Shown here: positions 54,942 through 64,000 of the stretch, in pieces
How positions within the stretch are numbered: the first letter of the stretch is position 1
Layout: every line of letters begins with the position of its first letter
DNA from: Paenarthrobacter sp. AR 02
GTDB taxonomy: Bacteria; Actinomycetota; Actinomycetes; Actinomycetales; Micrococcaceae
NCBI RefSeq assembly: GCF_021538675.1
Contig: NZ_JAJUKH010000002.1
Coordinates: forward strand, 372,001 to 436,000
DNA length: 64,000 nt
Reading direction: 5' to 3'
Position numbers and translations under genes: made by a program
The notes under the pieces: model-generated
Told to the model about the DNA's origin: nothing
Databases searched by the model: none
Seen by the model: the letters and a program-made list of their open reading frames with translations, nothing else

Positions 54942-55906
54942 GCGAATGCAAGCTCCTTCTTATTGCCGAAGACGCCTTGCGGGCGGAAGATCATCAGGAG
55001 CATCAGTGCCACACCCACCAGGATGTAGCGCAGCTGGCCTGCCTGGACAGTGGTCAGCCACGTGATGACCCCCGATTCGATGAGGCCGTAAAGAAGGCTC
55101 TGGGTCAGCGAGAGCACTACCCAGAAGATCATGGCTCCAATGACCGGCCCCAGGACAGTGGCCATGCCACCGAGCAGGAGGCAGGTCCACAGGAAGAACG
55201 TCAGCTCGGTGCCGTAGTTGGATGGTTGGACAGCGCCGCGGGGCAGCGTGAAGATCATGCCGGCAAGTGCGCCGAGCACACCGCCAATGACCAGCGCCTG
55301 CATCTTGTAGGAGTAGACGTTCTTACCGAGCGATCGAACGGCGTTCTCGTCTTCCCGGATGCCCTTCAGTACGCGGCCCCAGGGGCTGCGCATGAGGAGC
55401 CAGACCAGCAGGCAGCAAACGATGACCAAGGCCCAACCCACCACGCGGATGAAGAAGTCCCTGTTGTTCATGCCCATGTAGGAGCCTTCGGGGAATGGAT
55501 TCATGGCGTAGAAATCGCCCTCGAAGGCGGCCAGGCCGTTTGCCGAACCAGTGACGCTGGTCAGCTGGTTGGTAGTGACGACGTACCGGACGATTTCCGC
55601 GGACGCGATAGTCACAATGGCCAGATAGTCGGCCCGTAGCCTCAGCGTCGGAATGCCGAGGATGAAGGCGAAGATCACCGAACACAGGATGGCGATCAGC
55701 AGGCCGATGAAGAACGGAGCCTTGAACGTCAGGGTGGAGATGGCAAAGCCGTAAGCACCCACGGCCATGAAACCTGCCTGGCCGAAGTTCAGCAGGCCTG
55801 AGTAGCCGAAGTGGACCGCAAGGCCCAAAGCGGCAAGTGCGTAGGCCGCCGTCGTCGGACTGAATAGTTCGCCAAGGGCGCTGGAGAGAATAAATCCGAA
55901 ATCCAT
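54938..55906 (-). CDS. livM: Branched-chain amino-acid ABC transporter permease LivM
   Basis: Membrane subunit of 322 residues, about nine helices. FGYSGLLNFGQAGFMAVGAY and PTLRLRADYLAIVTIASAEI are LivM hallmarks, and LIKG-type ENAVRSLGKNVYSYK is the ATPase-coupling region. It lies 9 bp after livH. Confidence 0.94.
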   Translation of the reverse strand: MDFGFILSSALGELFSPTTAAYALAALGLAVHFGYSGLLNFGQAGFMAVGAYGFAISTLTFKAPFFIGLLIAILCSVIFAFILGIPTLRLRADYLAIVTIASAEIVRYVVTTNQLTSVTGSANGLAAFEGDFYAMNPFPEGSYMGMNNRDFFIRVVGWALVIVCCLLVWLLMRSPWGRVLKGIREDENAVRSLGKNVYSYKMQALVIGGVLGALAGMIFTLPRGAVQPSNYGTELTFFLWTCLLLGGMATVLGPVIGAMIFWVVLSLTQSLLYGLIESGVITWLTTVQAGQLRYILVGVALMLLMIFRPQGVFGNKKELAFA

Positions 55907-55915
55907 GGCCCGCTC

Positions 55916-57250
55916 CTAACCCACACGCTCACGCCGGCCGAGGATACCCTGCGGTCGGAACAGAAGGACAACAATCATGATGAACAGGGCACCGACGTAT
56001 TTGAGGTCGGCGGGGAGGCCGAACACGGTTGTCAGTTCCACGAAGACGCCGACGACGATCGAGCCGATCAGTGCGCCGAAGACGGTTCCCAGGCCGCCCA
56101 GGGTCACACCGGCGAAGATGAGCAGCAGGATTTGCGAGCCCATGTCGAAGGTGACGCCGGGCCGGTAGTACGCCCACAGGATGCCGCCAAGGGAAGCAAG
56201 CACACCGCCAACGATCCACACAAGCCTGATCACGGAGTCGACGTCGATGCCGGATGCCGCTGCCAGTGCGGGGTTGTCCGCCACGGCGCGTGTTGCCTTG
56301 CCGAGGCGCGTTTTCAGCAGGACGATGCCCACCAGTGCGATGACCACGGCACTGATGATCAGCGACCAAAGGTTGTTCGGCGTGATGGACACGGGGCCGA
56401 TCTGGATCTCGGCGCTTTGGGCTCCGGGCAGCTGCTGTGTGGCGCCGCCGAAGAAGAACTGGATAACGTACCGGATTGCCAAGGCAAGGCCGATGCTGAC
56501 GATCATCATGGGGACAAGGCCTGAGCCACGTTTACGCAGCGGGCGCCACAGTCCAGCGTCCTGGACGTAGCCGAAGACTCCGCCGCCGACCAGTGCCAGC
56601 AGGATGGCCAACCAGAAGGGCAGACCCATGCCGTTGAACATGAACACCAGGACCGCGCCCAGTGTGACCATCTCGCCGTGGGCGAAGTTGGTGAGGCCGG
56701 TGGTTCCGAAGATCAGGGAAAGGCCAACAGCGGCAAGGGCCAGGAGCAAGCCGAAGCTCAGGCCTGCGACGAGGCGGTTGAGCAGGTTCTGGCCGAAGTC
56801 CTGTTGCTGGATCACAATGCCTTTGCCGAAGGCGAAGATCACCGACAGGTTGGAGGTCTGGCTGAAGGTGACATCGCGGGGATTGTCCTGGCCTTCAGCG
56901 AGCTTGATGCCGTCCGGCAGGGTGGAAGTGTCCAGCTCTACCCTGTAAGTGCCCTGGACCGGGACGCCGATGCTCCAGGCACCGTTGGCTCCTGAAGTGG
57001 CTTCGCCCTGGAAGCCATTGCCGGAGGCCTTGATTTTGACGCCGGGTATGGGTGCCCGGGCATCATCGCGGAGGAATCCGCTGATGTTGTTTTGGAAATT
57101 TGTTGCTGATGGCGAAGGCGAGGGGGTGGTTGCCTCCGCCGCGGGGGCGGCGATCAACAGAACAGCAATGAGGGAAGCGAAAAACGCCCCCACTACTCTC
57201 TGCAGTCCCTTGGACCGTCTGATGGACGGGTCGCGCAGTGTGCTTCTCAA
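55916..57250 (-). CDS. livH: LivH permease fused to an exported carboxypeptidase-regulatory-like domain
   Basis: About 444 residues against roughly 290 for a normal LivH. A signal sequence (VVGAFFASLIAVLLIAAPAAEA) leads into a 90-residue extracytoplasmic beta-sandwich region: NNISGFLRDDARAPIPGVKI, SGANGAWSIGVPVQGTYRVEL. This resembles CarboxypepD_reg/SpaA-like domains. Then the permease begins at GLSFGLLLALAAVGLSLIFG, with TGLTNFAHGEM typical of LivH. TTG 57250 has GGAGG 8 nt upstream; in-frame ATGs at 57313 and 57328 are alternatives. Confidence 0.9.
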   Translation of the reverse strand: MRSTLRDPSIRRSKGLQRVVGAFFASLIAVLLIAAPAAEATTPSPSPSATNFQNNISGFLRDDARAPIPGVKIKASGNGFQGEATSGANGAWSIGVPVQGTYRVELDTSTLPDGIKLAEGQDNPRDVTFSQTSNLSVIFAFGKGIVIQQQDFGQNLLNRLVAGLSFGLLLALAAVGLSLIFGTTGLTNFAHGEMVTLGAVLVFMFNGMGLPFWLAILLALVGGGVFGYVQDAGLWRPLRKRGSGLVPMMIVSIGLALAIRYVIQFFFGGATQQLPGAQSAEIQIGPVSITPNNLWSLIISAVVIALVGIVLLKTRLGKATRAVADNPALAAASGIDVDSVIRLVWIVGGVLASLGGILWAYYRPGVTFDMGSQILLLIFAGVTLGGLGTVFGALIGSIVVGVFVELTTVFGLPADLKYVGALFIMIVVLLFRPQGILGRRERVG

Positions 57251-57349
57251 AATGGAAACCTCCACAGTGGGGGTGATCCCGGCTGCGCCATTGCGGCCGG
57301 TGCGAACGGTCATGGGGCTTGTGAACAACTCTTTGCCTAGCTGCCTCGA

Positions 57350-57365
57350 TGTGATCTAAGTCACC
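57350..57365 (-). promoter_or_regulatory. CRP/GlxR-like site before livHMGF
   Basis: TGTGA-TCTAAG-TCACC, a near match to TGTGA-N6-TCACA. About 100 bp before livH. The same type of site lies before livK, suggesting joint cAMP-dependent control. Confidence 0.55.
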
Positions 57366-57650
57366 CATGTGTGGCCTATGTTACCGCTCGCGGGGAGTAA
57401 TGAATGCCCAGTTCGGCAGTGCAAAGATCGCGATCAGGTAACAACTGTGAAGCTGGAGGCAACAAGCAATGTAGTACTTCTTAAGTAAACCTTTGTTGTT
57501 TGACGGTGCTACTAAACGTTCGGGCGAACGCCTACGTCGTTCACTGTTCCAATTCCGTGTCACGGTTGTGTTTCGGCCTCGTGAACAAGGGAACTTTCGC
57601 TGCCGCCCGGGCGTGGTAATTGGTACCGTGAACTATCACTTAGCCCTTTT
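57366..57650. other. Intergenic region between livH and the Bax-inhibitor gene
   Basis: The gene-free stretch spans 57251-57667 (417 bp). Besides the CRP-like site it holds TTGACG at 57500-57505 (a possible plus-strand -35 with no good -10 partner) and a palindrome CGTTCG-GG-CGAACG at 57517-57530 that may be an operator. No ORF with coding features is seen. Confidence 0.4.
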
Positions 57651-57667
57651 TCAGGAGGACACCCGTA

Positions 57668-58573
57668 ATGGCACTTGGCGGAAACCCAGTCTTCAACGGA
57701 AAGAATTTCCGTGGAGCAAAGCAGGCCCCGCCTGTACCGCAAAATCCCTACGGCCAGCAGTTTAACCAAGCCGGTCGAGCACCCTCGCAGGTCATGGATG
57801 GCCAAGCCGCATGGTCGGCTCAGCAGCAGAACATGACCAACGAGCAGCTGCAGCAGATGTACAACCAGCCCTCGGCCGGCCCCGCCGACACCGGGCGCAT
57901 GACGTATGACGACGTCATCATGAAGACTGTCGCCTGCCTCGTGGTTTTGGTCATCGGTGCAGGTGTAACGCTCTTCGTTGCCCCGGCGCTCTCCAGCCTG
58001 CTCATGATCGTTGGCGCGCTGGGCGGTTTCGTCCTGGCCCTCGTCAACACGTTCAAGAAGCAGCCCTCGCCCGCGCTGATCCTGGCTTACGCCGGCCTCG
58101 AGGGCCTGTTCCTCGGCGGCCTCACCCGCATCCTTGATGGCATGTTCCCGGGCGTCGGCTTGCAGGCAGTCATCGGCACCCTTGCAGTTTTCGGTGTCAC
58201 GCTGGTCCTGTTCAAGAGTGGCAAGGTCCGTGCGACTCCCAAGATGGTCCGCTTCTTCATGATCGCCACCATCGGTTACGCGGTCTTCGCGCTCATTAAC
58301 CTGGTCATGATGTGGACCGGTGCCGTACAGGAGCCGTTCGGCCTCCGCTCCGCCCCCATCTTTGGCATCCCGTTGGGCGTCTTCATCGGCATCCTGGCCA
58401 TTGGCCTGGCAGCGTTCTCGCTCATCATGGACTTCACCAGCATCGAGCAAGGCGTCCGCGCCGGTGCCCCGGAACGTTATTCCTGGATTGCCGCGTTCGG
58501 CCTGACGGTCACCCTGGTGTGGCTATACGTCGAGATTATCCGCCTGCTGGCAATCCTTCGCGGCGACGACTAA
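57668..58573 (+). CDS. Bax inhibitor-1/YccA family membrane protein
   Basis: Seven-helix membrane protein of 301 residues. A 75-residue cytoplasmic N-terminus is rich in Gln, Asn, Pro and Ala. The BI-1 family signature reads TYDDVIMKTVACLVVLVIGAG-like (split here), GLEGLFLGGLTRILD and SLIMDFTSIEQGV; the closing Asp pair is typical of pH-gated calcium-leak members. AGGAGG lies 9 nt before the ATG. Function in bacteria is uncertain. Confidence 0.9.
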   Translation: MALGGNPVFNGKNFRGAKQAPPVPQNPYGQQFNQAGRAPSQVMDGQAAWSAQQQNMTNEQLQQMYNQPSAGPADTGRMTYDDVIMKTVACLVVLVIGAGVTLFVAPALSSLLMIVGALGGFVLALVNTFKKQPSPALILAYAGLEGLFLGGLTRILDGMFPGVGLQAVIGTLAVFGVTLVLFKSGKVRATPKMVRFFMIATIGYAVFALINLVMMWTGAVQEPFGLRSAPIFGIPLGVFIGILAIGLAAFSLIMDFTSIEQGVRAGAPERYSWIAAFGLTVTLVWLYVEIIRLLAILRGDD

Positions 58574-58595
58574 AACCGCCGGACAAGTAAACGCC

Positions 58596-58629
58596 AAAAT
58601 GCCCCCGAACAATGTTTGGGGGCATTTTT
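58596..58629. terminator. Bidirectional terminator between Bax-inhibitor and thiolase genes
   Basis: AAATGCCCCC pairs with GGGGGCATTT around a 10-11-nt loop, followed by T residues; A-rich 5' side allows use on the minus strand. Confidence 0.85.
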
Positions 58630-58639
58630 GTATTCACTG

Positions 58640-59878
58640 CTAGCTCAGGCGCTCGAACACCACCGCCATGCCCTGCCCGCCGCCTACGCACAGGGTCGCA
58701 AGCCCCAATGCCCCGTCACGCTCCTTCAAGCCATTCAGCAGCGTGCTGGTCATGCGGGCGCCGGTCATCCCAAAGGGGTGCCCCAACGCGATGGCACCAC
58801 CGTGGACGTTAAGCTTGGCCGGGTCGATCCCCAGTTCACGGGCGCTGGCGAGAACCTGAACCGCGAAGGCTTCGTTGAGCTCCACCAGATCAATGTCGTC
58901 CATTGTCAGGCCGGCCAACGCCAGTGCCCGACGGGAGGATTCCACCGGTCCCATGCCCATGAGCTCGGGGGAGAGGGCGCTCACTCCGGTCGAAACGACG
59001 CGCGCAAGGGGCTGAAGTCCAAGTTCTCGGGCCCGGGTGTCGCTCATGACCACCACGGCGGCGGCGCCGTCGTTAAGGGGGCAGGCGTTCCCCGCAGTCA
59101 CTGTCCCGGACGCGCGGAAGACGGGCTGAAGCGCCGACACCGCTTCAAGGGTCACCCCGGCCCGGGGCGAATCATCGCGGTCCACCACAACCCCATCCTT
59201 GCGTGTGTACGGTGTGATCTCGCGCGAATGGAACCCCGAGGCAATGGCGGCTTCGGCGCGGTTCTGGCTCAGGACGCCCCACTGGTCCTGCTCGGCCCTG
59301 CTGATGCCATAGCTTGTGGCGACGTTCTCGGCGGTCTGCCCCATGGAGATGTAGATGTCCGGCAACCGCCCGCCCAGCCTGGGGTCGGTCCACGGGATGT
59401 TTGAGGCCGCACGGGCAGCTGTGCGCTGTGCGGCAGACTCGAAAAGGGGATTGTGGTTGGCGGTATCGGTTTCACCCGCTCCGGCCCAGTTCTGGTAACG
59501 GGATACGCTCTCCACCCCGGCCGAGACGATCGCGTGGGCTTCACCGGATTTGATGGCGTGGAAGGCCATTCGCAGCGTTTGGAGGCTCGAGGCGCAGAAG
59601 CGGTTGATGGTGGCCGCCGGTACGCGGTCCAGCCCGGCCAGGACCGCAACCACGCGCGCCATGTTGGAGCCGGCCTCGCCGCTGGGCTCTGCGCATCCGA
59701 GCAGGATGTCATTGAGTCCCTTGCCATCATCGGCTCCGGGATCGAACTCGGGCAGCTTGGCCAGGGCAGCCTGGACCATGGCGGTTGCGAGGTCGTCCGG
59801 ACGTTCGTCCTTGAGCGAGCCCTTGAAGGCCCGGCCTATGGGACTCCTTGCGGTGGAAACGATGACAGCCTCAGTCAT
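58640..59878 (-). CDS. Acetyl-CoA C-acetyltransferase (thiolase)
   Basis: 412-residue thiolase. The nucleophile is Cys95 in NRFCASSLQ, with the catalytic His in [11 protein letters not shown] and the C-terminal Cys in [14 protein letters not shown] is present. It may act in beta-oxidation or in acetoacetyl-CoA synthesis. TAAGCT ends 6 nt before the ATG, so the mRNA is probably leaderless. Confidence 0.93.
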   Translation of the reverse strand: MTEAVIVSTARSPIGRAFKGSLKDERPDDLATAMVQAALAKLPEFDPGADDGKGLNDILLGCAEPSGEAGSNMARVVAVLAGLDRVPAATINRFCASSLQTLRMAFHAIKSGEAHAIVSAGVESVSRYQNWAGAGETDTANHNPLFESAAQRTAARAASNIPWTDPRLGGRLPDIYISMGQTAENVATSYGISRAEQDQWGVLSQNRAEAAIASGFHSREITPYTRKDGVVVDRDDSPRAGVTLEAVSALQPVFRASGTVTAGNACPLNDGAAAVVVMSDTRARELGLQPLARVVSTGVSALSPELMGMGPVESSRRALALAGLTMDDIDLVELNEAFAVQVLASARELGIDPAKLNVHGGAIALGHPFGMTGARMTSTLLNGLKERDGALGLATLCVGGGQGMAVVFERLS

Positions 59879-59884
59879 GGCCCA

Positions 59885-59890
59885 AGCTTA
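59885..59890 (-). promoter_or_regulatory. -10 element of leaderless thiolase gene
   Basis: TAAGCT on the minus strand, 6 nt before the ATG at 59878. Confidence 0.6.
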
Positions 59891-59919
59891 CGCCCGGCAT
59901 CCGGAAGGAAAACCGGGCG
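59891..59919 (-). terminator. Weak terminator hairpin of the gal operon
   Basis: CGCCCGG (59891-59897) pairs with CCGGGCG (59913-59919); it lies between the galK stop and the thiolase promoter. Confidence 0.4.
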
Positions 59920-59933
59920 AATCGGCGCAGGCC

Positions 59934-61090
<1,157 letters not shown>

Positions 61091-61094
<4 letters not shown>

Positions 61095-62239
61095 GCTGGG
61101 GTGCCTTCCAGGGTTTTGGCGGAGGCCGGTGCGGCAACGTTGCGAAGCCGCTCAGCGACGGCCTCCGGCGTAATGTCATTGATGAACGCTCCCATGGCCG
61201 CTTCTGAACCGGCCAGGTACTTGAGCTTATCGGCCGCGCGGCGGGGCGAGGTCAACTGCAGGTGGAGTTGGCCCGCCGGGCGCAGGGCCGGATCCAACGG
61301 GGCCTGGTGCCATGCGGAGATGTACGGCATGGGTGTTGGGTAGAGCGAGTCCAACCGCTTCAACAGGTCAAGGTAGACGTGCGACAGTTCGTCCCGTTCT
61401 TCCCCGGTCAGTGCAGCCAAATCAGGGACGCTGCGGTGCGGCACCAAGTGGATCTCCAGGGGCCAGCGCGCAGCGAAAGGGACGTAGGCGCTGAAGTGCT
61501 TGGCCTCCAGGACCATCCGGCTTCCATCTTCACGTTCGGCTTTGAGGAGCGAGGCCGCCAGCGTTTCCTTCGCGTCGACGTCGTCGTAGTACTTGCGGGC
61601 GACGGCGCCCAGCTGGGCGGCGCGGGGCGTCACGTAGGGGTAGGCGTAGATCTGGCCGTGGGGGTGGTGCAGGGTGACGCCGATGTCCGCACCACGGTTT
61701 TCGAACGGGAAGACCTGTTTGATGCCGGGCAAGGCGCTCAGGGCTTCCGTGCGCTGGGCCCAGGCCTCGATCACGGTGCGGGCGCGCTTTTCACCCAGTT
61801 GGGCGAACGAGCCGGTGTGCTGCGGGGTGAAAGCCACCACTTCACAGCGCCCGTATGCCACCCCCTTGGTGCCGTGGCCGCTGAGGCCCGGTGCCGGCAG
61901 GGGAGGGATGTCACCCACTGCAGGGCCGAGCGACGGGAAACGGTTTTCGAAGACCACCACGTCATAATCTGGGGCTGCGATCTCGGAGGCGTTCGCAGGC
62001 GTGGTCGGGCAAATAGGGCACTGATCTGCAGGGGGCAGATGCGTCCGGGTTTGCCGATGGGCCGCTACGGCTACCCAGTCACCGGACAACGCGTCATACC
62101 TGACTTCCCCGGGCTCGCCTCGGGCAGGAAGCCCGCGGTGGTCAACCAGAGATTCGGGAGCTCGTTCCGGGGTTCCGGGGTCATCGAAATAGATCAGCTC
62201 TCGGCTGTCCGCGAGGCGGGTGCTGGTAATGCGACTCAT
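61091..62239 (-). CDS. galT: Galactose-1-phosphate uridylyltransferase
   Basis: HIT-superfamily enzyme of 382 residues moving UMP between glucose-1-P and galactose-1-P. The active site is TLHHPHGQIYAYPY, with the nucleophilic histidine. CPICPTTP gives the Cys pair of the zinc site, and VPFAARWPLEIHLVPHR is conserved. ATG 62239 (MSRITSTRL) is preferred; an ATG 6 codons upstream is possible. It is divergent from the epimerase gene. Confidence 0.93.
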
Positions 62240-62326
62240 GAATCCATCATTCCACAAGCAACCAAAAACGCATAGTTTCTAACAAAAGCAAACATTGCCG
62301 ATCGGTCCGGACCTTCTGGGATGCAG

Positions 62327-62332
62327 TACGGT
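62327..62332 (+). promoter_or_regulatory. -10 element of leaderless epimerase gene
   Basis: TACGGT ends 6 nt before the ATG at 62339. Confidence 0.6.
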
Positions 62333-62338
62333 AATGCC

Positions 62339-63289
62339 ATGCCTGCCTCATCTGCGCCCGTTGACCAAACCGACCAGCCAGCCTCCCGTCGATTCGCCAC
62401 GGGCCGCCAATTCGAGATCCGCAGGGACGACGCGCTCGCCGTCATCACGGAGCTCGCGGCCGGCCTTCGCCTGTACTCGCGCAAGGGTATCCCGCTGACC
62501 GAAAGCTACGGCGATGACCAGATTCCGCCCGGCGCAACAGGCATCACCCTGGCTCCCTGGGCGAACCGCATCGAAGACGGTGTCTGGTACCTCGACGGAA
62601 AGAAACAACAGCTAGACATCACCGAAGCCTCCCGCAACAATGCCAGCCACGGCCTCCTCCGGAATACCGGATACACGCTGGTGGATGAGTCCGAGTTTTC
62701 CGTGACCCTGAAAGCCACCGTTTTCCCGCAGCACGGGTACCCGTTCCTGGCGCGGCACCAGGTTCGTTACGAGCTGGACGAAGCCTTGGACCTCCGCGTA
62801 TCGCAGACCTTGCTCAACGACTCCCCATCAGCGGCCCCGTTCGTCTTGGGCGCCCACCCGTACCTGCGCATCGGCGACGTCGCGCCGGAGGACCTGTCGC
62901 TGACCGTCCACGCAGGAACCCGCCTTGTGGCCGATGACTGGCTCATCCCCAGAAGCGCCGCTGCGGCGGACGGAGAATACGACTTTTCCGCCGGGAGCAC
63001 AGTGGGCGGACTCCTGGTGGACGTCGCCTTGACGGACTTGGCGTTCGACGGCGGTGTGGCCCGCCACACGCTGACGGCAGCCGACGGCCGAAGTGTGAGC
63101 CTGGAGCAGGACGAAAGCTGCCAGTACGTGCACGTCTTCGTCACCGACACCTTCCCCGGCCGTACCAGGGCGGTGGCCCTGGAGCCCATGACTGGACCGG
63201 CCAACGCGTTCAACAGCGGCGACGGCCTGCGCTGGCTGGCCCCAGGCGAAGCATTCACCATGAACTGGGGCATCACGGCGTCCCTTTAG
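62339..63289 (+). CDS. Aldose 1-epimerase family protein (GalM-like)
   Basis: 316-residue beta-sandwich protein. GITLAPWANRIEDGVW carries the conserved Asn-Arg substrate site, NASHGLLRNTGY the first histidine region and VLGAHPYLRIGD the catalytic histidine. MTGPANAFNSGDGLRWLAPG closes it. With galT and galK it fits the Leloir pathway, starting from beta-galactose. Confidence 0.9.
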   Translation: MPASSAPVDQTDQPASRRFATGRQFEIRRDDALAVITELAAGLRLYSRKGIPLTESYGDDQIPPGATGITLAPWANRIEDGVWYLDGKKQQLDITEASRNNASHGLLRNTGYTLVDESEFSVTLKATVFPQHGYPFLARHQVRYELDEALDLRVSQTLLNDSPSAAPFVLGAHPYLRIGDVAPEDLSLTVHAGTRLVADDWLIPRSAAAADGEYDFSAGSTVGGLLVDVALTDLAFDGGVARHTLTAADGRSVSLEQDESCQYVHVFVTDTFPGRTRAVALEPMTGPANAFNSGDGLRWLAPGEAFTMNWGITASL

Positions 63290-63351
63290 CCCGGCCCTGC
63301 CACGGCGCGGGTCGGTTTCCCATACGGCGCGGGCTGCGGAAGTATAGGTTC

Positions 63352-64000
63352 ATGACGCCAACACCGGACGCCAGATCACGTTCTGACCGCCAAATCGCCG
63401 AAGACATTCCCTACGGGGTGCGCATTGCCGCCGCGTGGTCGTGGCGGGCAGGTTTGATCCTGCTCATGATCGGCGCGCTCGTGTGGCTGCTGGGCAAGGT
63501 CAGTTTCCTCATCATCCCCGTGATGGTGGCAGCCCTCCTGGCGGGCTTGCTTTATCCGGTGGTCGCTTGGCTGCGTCAACGGAGCATGCCCAACGGTGCT
63601 GCCGTAGCTGTCACGGTCCTGGGTTTCATCGGCGTGATCGTGGGTGCCTTGGCCCTTGTGGGCAGGCAACTGATATCCGGCTTCGGCGAGCTTTGGCAAG
63701 AGGCCCTGATCGGAATCCAGCAGATCCAGACGTGGCTGGCAGATGGGCCGCTCCATCTCACGGCCGACCAGATCGACCAATACATTGCCGATGGTGCCAA
63801 TGCCCTGCAGAACAACAGCAGCAGCATCCTGAGCGGTGCCCTGTCCTTTGGCAGCACCGCCGGGCACTTTGCGGCAGGCCTGGTCCTGGCACTGTTTATC
63901 CTCATCTTTTTCCTGCTTGAAGGCAGCCGGATCTGGGGATTCCTGGTCCGTCTGTTGCCCAAGACGGCACGCCGGGCCACGGACGGCGCAGGCCGCCGCG
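63352..64000 (+). CDS. AI-2E family transporter, N-terminal part (runs off right edge)
   Basis: 216 codons are present. The family layout is visible: two N-terminal helices (LILLMIGALVWLLGKVSFLI, then IIPVMVAALLAGLLYPVVAW), a third and a fourth helix, a periplasmic stretch with LQNNSSSILSGAL, and LVLALFILIFFLLEGSRIW. The C-terminal half lies beyond 64000. Function in most members is unknown despite the name. The start ATG 63352 has no clear Shine-Dalgarno. Confidence 0.85.
   Translation, partial: MTPTPDARSRSDRQIAEDIPYGVRIAAAWSWRAGLILLMIGALVWLLGKVSFLIIPVMVAALLAGLLYPVVAWLRQRSMPNGAAVAVTVLGFIGVIVGALALVGRQLISGFGELWQEALIGIQQIQTWLADGPLHLTADQIDQYIADGANALQNNSSSILSGALSFGSTAGHFAAGLVLALFILIFFLLEGSRIWGFLVRLLPKTARRATDGAGRR

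Overview
The window reads as a chromosomal segment of a high-GC actinobacterium of the Micrococcaceae, most likely Arthrobacter or Paenarthrobacter (inference). Support comes from the high GC content, GTG/TTG starts, the actinobacterial block eno - divIC/ftsB - DUF501 - ppx, an M20D-ohrR-ohr cluster, a tRNA gene without encoded CCA, and many genes whose start codon lies 6-8 nt after a TANNNT hexamer, as expected of leaderless mRNAs. It is mostly core metabolism with some accessory islands. I see no insertion sequence, prophage, integrase, CRISPR array, rRNA or replication origin. One tRNA gene is present.

Layout. 1-5.7 kb: the start of alr (runs off the left edge), a divergent amino-acid permease coupled to an IaaM-like amino-acid oxidase, a gamma-carbonic anhydrase and purU. 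5.7-8.3 kb: one-carbon metabolism, glyA-folD, behind a ZTP riboswitch and a small cysteine-rich upstream ORF. 8.3-13.5 kb: a NarL-type two-component system, a SHOCT protein and an ABC-2 exporter. 13.5-18 kb: a small membrane protein, xth, trpS, a 2'-5' RNA ligase-like protein, a YihY membrane protein and a 50-residue membrane protein. 18-23.3 kb: a carbohydrate island with two glycosidase genes divergent from an orphan sugar-binding lipoprotein, with a LacI-type operator over its promoter, then an alpha/beta hydrolase. 23.4-27 kb: sdhCDAB. 27-31.8 kb: manC, an M20 amidohydrolase, and ohrR-ohr-oxidoreductase.

32-42.6 kb: a purine/pyrimidine nucleoside uptake and salvage set (BMP lipoprotein, two-domain ABC ATPase, two permeases, cdd, deoA), two DedA genes, add and mazG. 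42.7-49.4 kb: eno, divIC-like, DUF501, ppx, a mycosin-like protease and NDH-2. 49.5-57.3 kb: an ACT-GNAT fusion, tRNA-Leu(UAA), and a branched-chain amino-acid ABC system split into a plus-strand binding protein and a minus-strand livHMGF operon, with a phosphotransferase between. Both halves carry a CRP/GlxR-like site. 57.6-64 kb: a Bax-inhibitor-1 protein, thiolase, the Leloir genes galT-galK, a galM-like epimerase and a truncated AI-2E family transporter.

Most promising points: the combined ZTP aptamer and Cys-rich uORF before glyA; a LivH permease carrying an exported carboxypeptidase-regulatory-like domain; the ACT-GNAT fusion; an amino-acid oxidase with the carboxylate-binding Arg of tryptophan monooxygenases, translationally coupled to a permease; and recurring intergenic palindromes. 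Every functional call rests on reading the sequence and remembered family motifs; no database search was run.
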